Assembly: GCA_026008535.1 (NCBI GenBank)
Contig: BRKX01000015.1
Coordinates: 21,411,501-21,475,500 of the forward strand
DNA length: 64,000 nucleotides
Reading direction: 5' to 3'
Source of the DNA: Perilla frutescens
Lineage: Eukaryota > Streptophyta > Magnoliopsida > Lamiales > Lamiaceae
Below the pieces are notes generated by a model that made no database searches, was not told the DNA's origin, and saw nothing but the letters and a program-made list of their open reading frames with translations. The position numbers were made by a program, and so were the translations under genes. This document shows positions 59,174 to 64,000 of the stretch, piece by piece; the first letter of the stretch is position 1, and every line of letters starts with the position of its first letter.

Positions 59174-59768
59174 AGTTGAGAGCTCTTGTTGCGGAAGCAT
59201 GCTTTTGTATGTAGTCTTTGAACTTGTAAACTCTGTTGTATCACATTCCCCATTAGGATGTTTTTGCTATCTGTAACTCTCTCTCTCCAAGAAATTAAAG
59301 GGAAAAAGGAAAATCTGTGATAGTTGAGCCATTCTTCTCAACTTGTTTTTCTCTGTTCATTCCCTCCCACAGATTTATTTGCTTCATATTTATTTTGGAA
59401 ATTTGATTAATTTTACATTGAAAAGAGGAATAGTGTTGCTGGAAATTAGATAAATTTTATTGATTGGAAAATTATCTAAAATATATCTTATTATAATGGT
59501 TTAATATCGGGCTTGCGCATCAATTACTTATTATTTATATTTAAAATTTATAGATGGTAATTAGTCTTTTTACTGCTGCATTTTAAAAACAAAATGGTGA
59601 CTTTCAAAGTTTAAGCTAGTTAATAATGCTACCAGGTTAATATTATATTGAAGCTTCTGTGAAAATATTTAAATTTTTTTTATTAAGCTTAATTAAAAAA
59701 AGTCCTCCATATGAGCAGTAATAGATGTAGAATGGTTGAATAAACTAAAAATGAAATATAGAATTACT
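59174..59768. other. 3' side of the lactonase gene and AT-rich spacer
   Basis: The first ~130 bases probably hold the 3' untranslated region. The rest is AT-rich and without a recognised element up to the LTR at 59769. Confidence 0.5.
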
Positions 59769-60588
59769 TGTTGTGGTATCGGTCTGGTTAGGGATTGCAC
59801 TAACTTGTTTTCCTACCTCAAGGCGGTCTCACTCACTAGCTACTCAAGTAGCAAGAACACTAAAGAGCTATTACAAACTCTTACAGATGCTAATGATCGA
59901 GTACAAAAACACTAGTAGACTGCAGAAGCCTCAGAGGAATAGATCAAAGGGATCTACAGACGTTCTTCACAGGCAAGGCACAAGGGCTTGGACAGATCTT
60001 CACAGTAAAAGCCAAGAGCGTTAGATCTGAAGAATAAAAGCAAAGTAACACCAAGAACAGAAGTGAGAAGGAGCTATCAGAGATAAATGAGGGACATCGG
60101 TGGGAAAAGTGCCCAGGGGCACGGTGGCTCAGATTTTCCCACGGGCGGTGGCGATGGTAGCTCCGGCGACAGAAAAGACCCAGACCAGGAGGGGATGGTG
60201 AAATGATAGGCGATGAAGCACACACAACTCAACTCTCAAACAACTACACAGCCTTCTACACTCATAGGCCAACAGGAATCACGGTCAGATTCCGGCCAGA
60301 GAAACCGAGAAGGGCAGGCAGACTAGAGAGAGAAAGAGAGAGAGAGAGATATTCAGTTTAGGGTTAGAGATAGAATGTGCGGCTTGAGAGAGAAGAGAAG
60401 CATCTGGAGAGATATAGAGGCGGGGATTGCATTGGGGAGGGGAATCGATTAGGTTTAATTAATTAGGGAACCGGGTAGTGGGCTTAGGGTTAAGGGTTTA
60501 GGGCTTGTGGGCTGTTGGGCCAAGAAACAAATAAAACAGTAGATAATAAATAAATCAGGCCCAAAAGATAAATGGGGCAACATCAATA
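59769..60588 (-). repeat. Copia-3 3' LTR (predicted)
   Basis: Predicted from the polypurine tract position. On the minus strand the LTR would start TATTGATG (TG changed to TA) and end CCACAACA at 59769. It contains a (GA)n run at about 60329-60350. The second LTR is outside the window, so both ends are inferred. Confidence 0.6.
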
Positions 60589-60605
60589 CTTCCACCTTTG
60601 GCCCA
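60589..60605 (-). other. Copia-3 polypurine tract
   Basis: The minus strand reads TGGGCCAAAGGTGGAAG directly before the predicted LTR start. AAAGGTGGAAG is the expected purine run for this position. Confidence 0.7.
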
Positions 60606-60929
60606 TTTGATCTTTTCAGTCACCATGGAGTCACCTGCCAAACATAAGAGATTATCATCATAGCCTTTACAATTTTTTCTCTAAGTTCATCACAAAGACA
60701 AAACCAGAGAAGGAGGAATAAATGATATGCGCATTTTAATCCAGTCTTAACACTAGAGACCAACCAAAAGAATTATAACAAGTCTCTGGTCAGAAAACAC
60801 TTGACCTTCATTGAACATGTTATACCTAGCAACAGTACCAAAGGAAATAACCAGAGAAGACTTACTGTCCTTAGAGGCAAAGTTGAACATCCAGACCCAA
60901 GGTTAGGAATACTCTTGATTTCTCTTTGT

Positions 60930-61454
60930 TCAATCCAAATCCATGTTCAAGGATTTCTTACAGGCAACCAGCTTTGCAACTGGAAGGCATTTAGTGCCCA
61001 TGTCTGCAGGGTTGTAGTCAGAGGGAATTTTGTCAAGTAGAACTTCTCCTTTTTCCACAATGTCCCTTATAAAATGAAACCTGACATTTATGTGTTTGGT
61101 TCTATCATGAAACACTGGATTTTTACAAAGTTGGATTGCAGATTGACTATCTGAGAATAGCATAGGTTTATCTTCAACAAATTTTATTTCAGATAAGACT
61201 CCATTTAATCATATAGCTTCTTTTACAGCTTCTGTTGCAGCTATATACTCAGACTCAGTTGTGGACAATGCAACAATGCTTTGTAATTGAGACTTCCAAC
61301 TAATGCATGACCCACAAAGTGTAAACACATATGAAGTTGTTGATTTTCTATGATCTTTATCATTAGCATAGTTTGAATCAACATAACCAACACACTTCAC
61401 TCCATCAGGGGACTTAGAGAACTTTAAACCACAGGACATTGTGGATTTTAGGTA
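60930..61454 (-). pseudogene. Copia-3 RNase H
   Basis: The frame resumes after the TGA at 61455-61457 with YLKSTMSCGLKF and YVDSNYANDKDHRKSTTSYV, then ALSTTESEYIAATEAVKEAI. A TGA at 61209-61211 replaces the usual Trp. Beyond it come MLFSDSQSAIQLCKNP, FHDRTKHINVRFHFIRD and DYNPADMGTK, the end of Copia pol. The catalytic acidic residues (D of VDSNYA, E of TESEY, D of SDSQSA) are kept. Confidence 0.92.
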
Positions 61455-62333
61455 TCAGAGCAACCATTTCAATGCCTCCCAATGAGGCAGATCAGGGTTT
61501 GCCATGTACCTGCTCAAACATGATACAACATAGGCAATATCTGGCCTAGTGCTGATCATTAGGTACATAACAGACCCTATAGCATTGGCATATGGAATTC
61601 CAGACATTTCTTTTAAATCAGAATCACTTTTTGGACATTGATCCTTACTAAGCAAAAAATGAGAAGCAAGAGGTATAGAGACAGGCTTACAGTCTTCCAT
61701 ATTAAACTTTTTTAAGACTTGTTCTACATATGCAGATTGATGCAACACAAGAGTGTGATTGTTCCTATCTCTATCAATGTTCATTCCTAGAATCTTTCTT
61801 GCATCTCCTAGATCTTTCATGTTGAAGTTAGCACATAAACAAGTTTGAACTTTCTTCACAGTTTTCAGACATGGACTAATTAGAAGCATGTCATCCACAT
61901 ATAAAAGAAGAAACATAGGTACATTGGACTGCATGTAATACAGACAATGATCAAACTTGCTCCCGGTAAAGTTCATGTTTTTCATGCAATTGTCAAATTT
62001 GATGTTCCATTGTCTAGGAGATTGCTTTAAGCCATACAGATACTTTTTCAACAAGCAGACATGATTAGGCTGTGTTTTATCAACAAAACCCTCAGGTTGT
62101 TTCATATAGATGTTATTGTCAAGTTCTCCATGTAAAAAGGCAGTAGTAACATCCATTTGTTTTAGTTCCCAATTAAAATGAGCAGTTAATGCTAGCATGA
62201 TCCTTACTGTGGTGAACTTAACTACATGAGCAAAAATTTCAGTGTAATCAACACCTTTTTTTTGTGTAAATCCCTTAGCAACCAATCTTGCTTTGTATCT
62301 TACATCATTTTTCTCCTATTTTATTTTAAATAG
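61455..62333 (-). pseudogene. Copia-3 reverse transcriptase
   Basis: A TAG at 62316-62318 interrupts just before VRYKARLVAKGFTQKKG. The RT blocks QMDVTTAFLHGEL, YMKQPEGFV, LYGLKQSPRQW, the catalytic LLYVDDMLL and MKDLGDARKILGM follow in one open frame of 276 codons. It ends RYMANPDLPHWEALKWLL at a TGA (61455-61457) where Arg is expected. Confidence 0.93.
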
Positions 62334-63962
62334 CTATTTGCACTCAACAATTGAACACTCATCAGGTTTTTCAACTGAGATCCAGGTATGGTTGTCATGC
62401 AGAGATTCTATTTCACAAGTCATGGCTTTTATCCATTTAACTGAATCAGGAGATGAGATAACTTCTTTGTATGTCTTAGGTTCTGTTTTATCCACATTGT
62501 TAAACACATTGAAAGCATACAAAGATAGGTTGAAATCATCATACTTAGGAGGCATTTTGATGTTCCTTCTAGCTCTGTCCCTAGTTAGTTGATAATTATC
62601 TAAGTTTTCATGCTCAGACTCATGCACAGAATTGACTTCATGTTCAGTTTCAAAGTTACTTTCATGCTCAGATTCAAAGTTATCAATATAGGAAACATTC
62701 ATATTGGTTGACACATTATTTTCAGGTTCATGATTAGATGCAGAATCATTAACATCAATATTGTCATTTGCATGATCATTGAAGACAGTGTCATGATTAT
62801 GCACATTAATCTCAGGGAAAATAGGGGGAAGATGATCCACCTTAGAAGTAATAGGGATAAACATAAGATCAGGCACTTTCTCCACCTCACAAGGAGCATC
62901 AGAAGGTGAGGATTTATGCAGGCAAGGGAAATCAACTTCATTAAAAGATACATCTCTGCTAATGCATGTTTTAAAACCAGGTAAAGTCCTATCCCACAGC
63001 CTATAACCTTTTACCCCTTCAGGGTACCCAAGGAAAATGCATTTCCTAGACCTAGGTTCAATCTTGCTTAATCTTTGATGAACATAAGCACTGCATCCAA
63101 AAACTCTTAGATTTGATAGACAGACAGGTTTGTTCCCAAAAACAGATTCAGGGAGTTTTCCTAATAAAGGAACAGAGGGGGATCTATTGATTAGATAACA
63201 AGAAGTCATTAAGGCTTCCCCCCAAAACTGCTTGTCAAGGCTTGAGCCAGCTAACAAGCTTCTGACTCTCTCAAGGAGGGTCCTGTTCATTCTCTCTGCA
63301 GCCCCATTTTGTTGGGGGTTGTATGGAACAGATTTGTGCCTTTTAATTCCCATTTCAGAACATAAATTATCCATGACATAATTGCAAAACTCCAAAGCAT
63401 TATCAGTTCTTAAGCACTTAATGTTTTTTTTAGTTTGGTTTTGAATTTCAACAGACCATTTAGAAAACTTCTCAAACACTTCAGATCTGTTCTTCATTAA
63501 GAAAACCCATAATTTTCTTGAAAAATCATCAATGATATATAAGAAGTACATGTTTCCACCATGTGTTGGGACCTTTGCAGGTCCTCAAATATCTACATGC
63601 AAATATTCTAAGATTTCTGAACTCACATGTGTTTTAGGGTAGGGAACAGAAATAGGGAAAGGCAACTTGTGTTACTTTCCCATCAAACAAGGTTCACAGA
63701 AGGTCATGCTTGACACCTTATCATGCTTAAATGCTCCAGCTTTATTCAAGATTTCTAGACCCTTATTGCTCATGTGACCTAACCTAGTATGCCAGAGTGC
63801 AGTTTTATCATGTTGAACAACATTTGCAGATTGAACATGCATAGAGTAAGCAATCACAGCATACAAATCTCCTTTCCTTGGAGCATCAAAATAAAGCATG
63901 GAGTTCTTTTCAAATTTGAAGCTCTTGTAGTTTACAGATCCAAACAAGATTTGATCAGCCAA
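62334..63962 (-). pseudogene. Copia-3 GAG-pre-integrase and integrase
   Basis: ALWHTRLGHMSNKGLEILNK is the GAG-pre-integrase block. A TAA (63672-63674) and a TGA (63585-63587, where Trp of DIWGP is expected) break the next stretch. The 405-codon open part (63551-62334) has DDFSRKLWVFLMKNRSEVFE, CLRTDNALEFCN (second catalytic Asp) and PQQNGAAERMN (catalytic Glu). WGEALMTSCYLINRSP and FGCSAYVHQRL follow, then a long acidic His/Asn-rich linker. A TAG at 62334-62336 ends it where Trp is expected. Confidence 0.93.
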
Positions 63963-64000
63963 TTTAGAGACAGAAAACAGGTTGAACTTTAATTCATGCA

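Larger units (their letters stand above)
59769..64000 (-). mobile_element. Ty1/Copia retrotransposon Copia-3 (Tork-like), cut by window end
   Basis: The minus strand shows GAG-pre-integrase, integrase, reverse transcriptase and RNase H in order, then a polypurine tract and a 3' LTR. The integrase and RT phrases (VPYNPQQNGAAERMNRTLLE, QMDVTTAFLHGEL, YLYGLKQSPRQW) fit the Tork/Tnt1-type Copia group. The 5' part and 5' LTR lie outside the window, so the target duplication cannot be checked. At least six in-frame stops make it inactive. Confidence 0.93.

Overview
The window is plant nuclear DNA, most likely from a eudicot. Two intron-containing host genes with GT-AG introns sit in AT-rich sequence dominated by LTR retrotransposons and DNA transposons. 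The species cannot be named from the sequence.

Host genes. (1) A complete 12-exon UDP-glucuronate decarboxylase (UDP-xylose synthase, cytosolic type) lies on the minus strand at 1152-4296. All twelve exons join in frame to 344 residues. (2) A complete 3-exon 6-phosphogluconolactonase lies on the plus strand at 56434-59173 (266 residues).

Layout. 1-420: edge of an LTR-like sequence. 1152-5010: UXS gene and its putative TATA box. 5237-10353: decayed Ty1/Copia element (Copia-1) with both LTRs and a CCTTC target duplication, about 230 bp upstream of the UXS TATA box. 10359-12915: LTR-like sequence with a TATA motif, followed by an ~0.8 kb tandem duplication. 13300-18488: AT-rich repeats in both orientations and a 1.0 kb Mutator-like (MULE) element at 15708-16724. 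18494-40885: three-level nest. A SIRE-type Copia element (TSD GGTTT, plus strand) has an Athila-type Gypsy element (18741-32305, minus strand, TSD ATAAT) inside its 5' LTR. That Athila element carries a 1.3 kb fold-back transposon (20848-22170). 40891-47119: remnants and unassigned AT-rich DNA. 47129-51274: 4.1 kb Pack-MULE with a 9-bp TSD. It carries pieces of at least four unrelated host genes: a DELLA regulator, one exon of a GSK3/SHAGGY kinase, an S-protein homologue, and a two-exon piece of an unidentified membrane protein. 52525-53267: short hAT element with an 8-bp TSD. 55697-59173: 6-phosphogluconolactonase. 59769-64000: decayed Copia element (Tork-like, minus strand) cut by the window end.

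The two genes act in different parts of sugar-phosphate and nucleotide-sugar metabolism, and nothing in the window links them. All retroelement reading frames are broken, so they are annotated as pseudogenes. The observations most worth following are the multi-donor Pack-MULE, the SIRE LTR carrying an internal copy of its own polypurine-tract/U3 junction, and the SIRE polyprotein interrupted by an env-region module.
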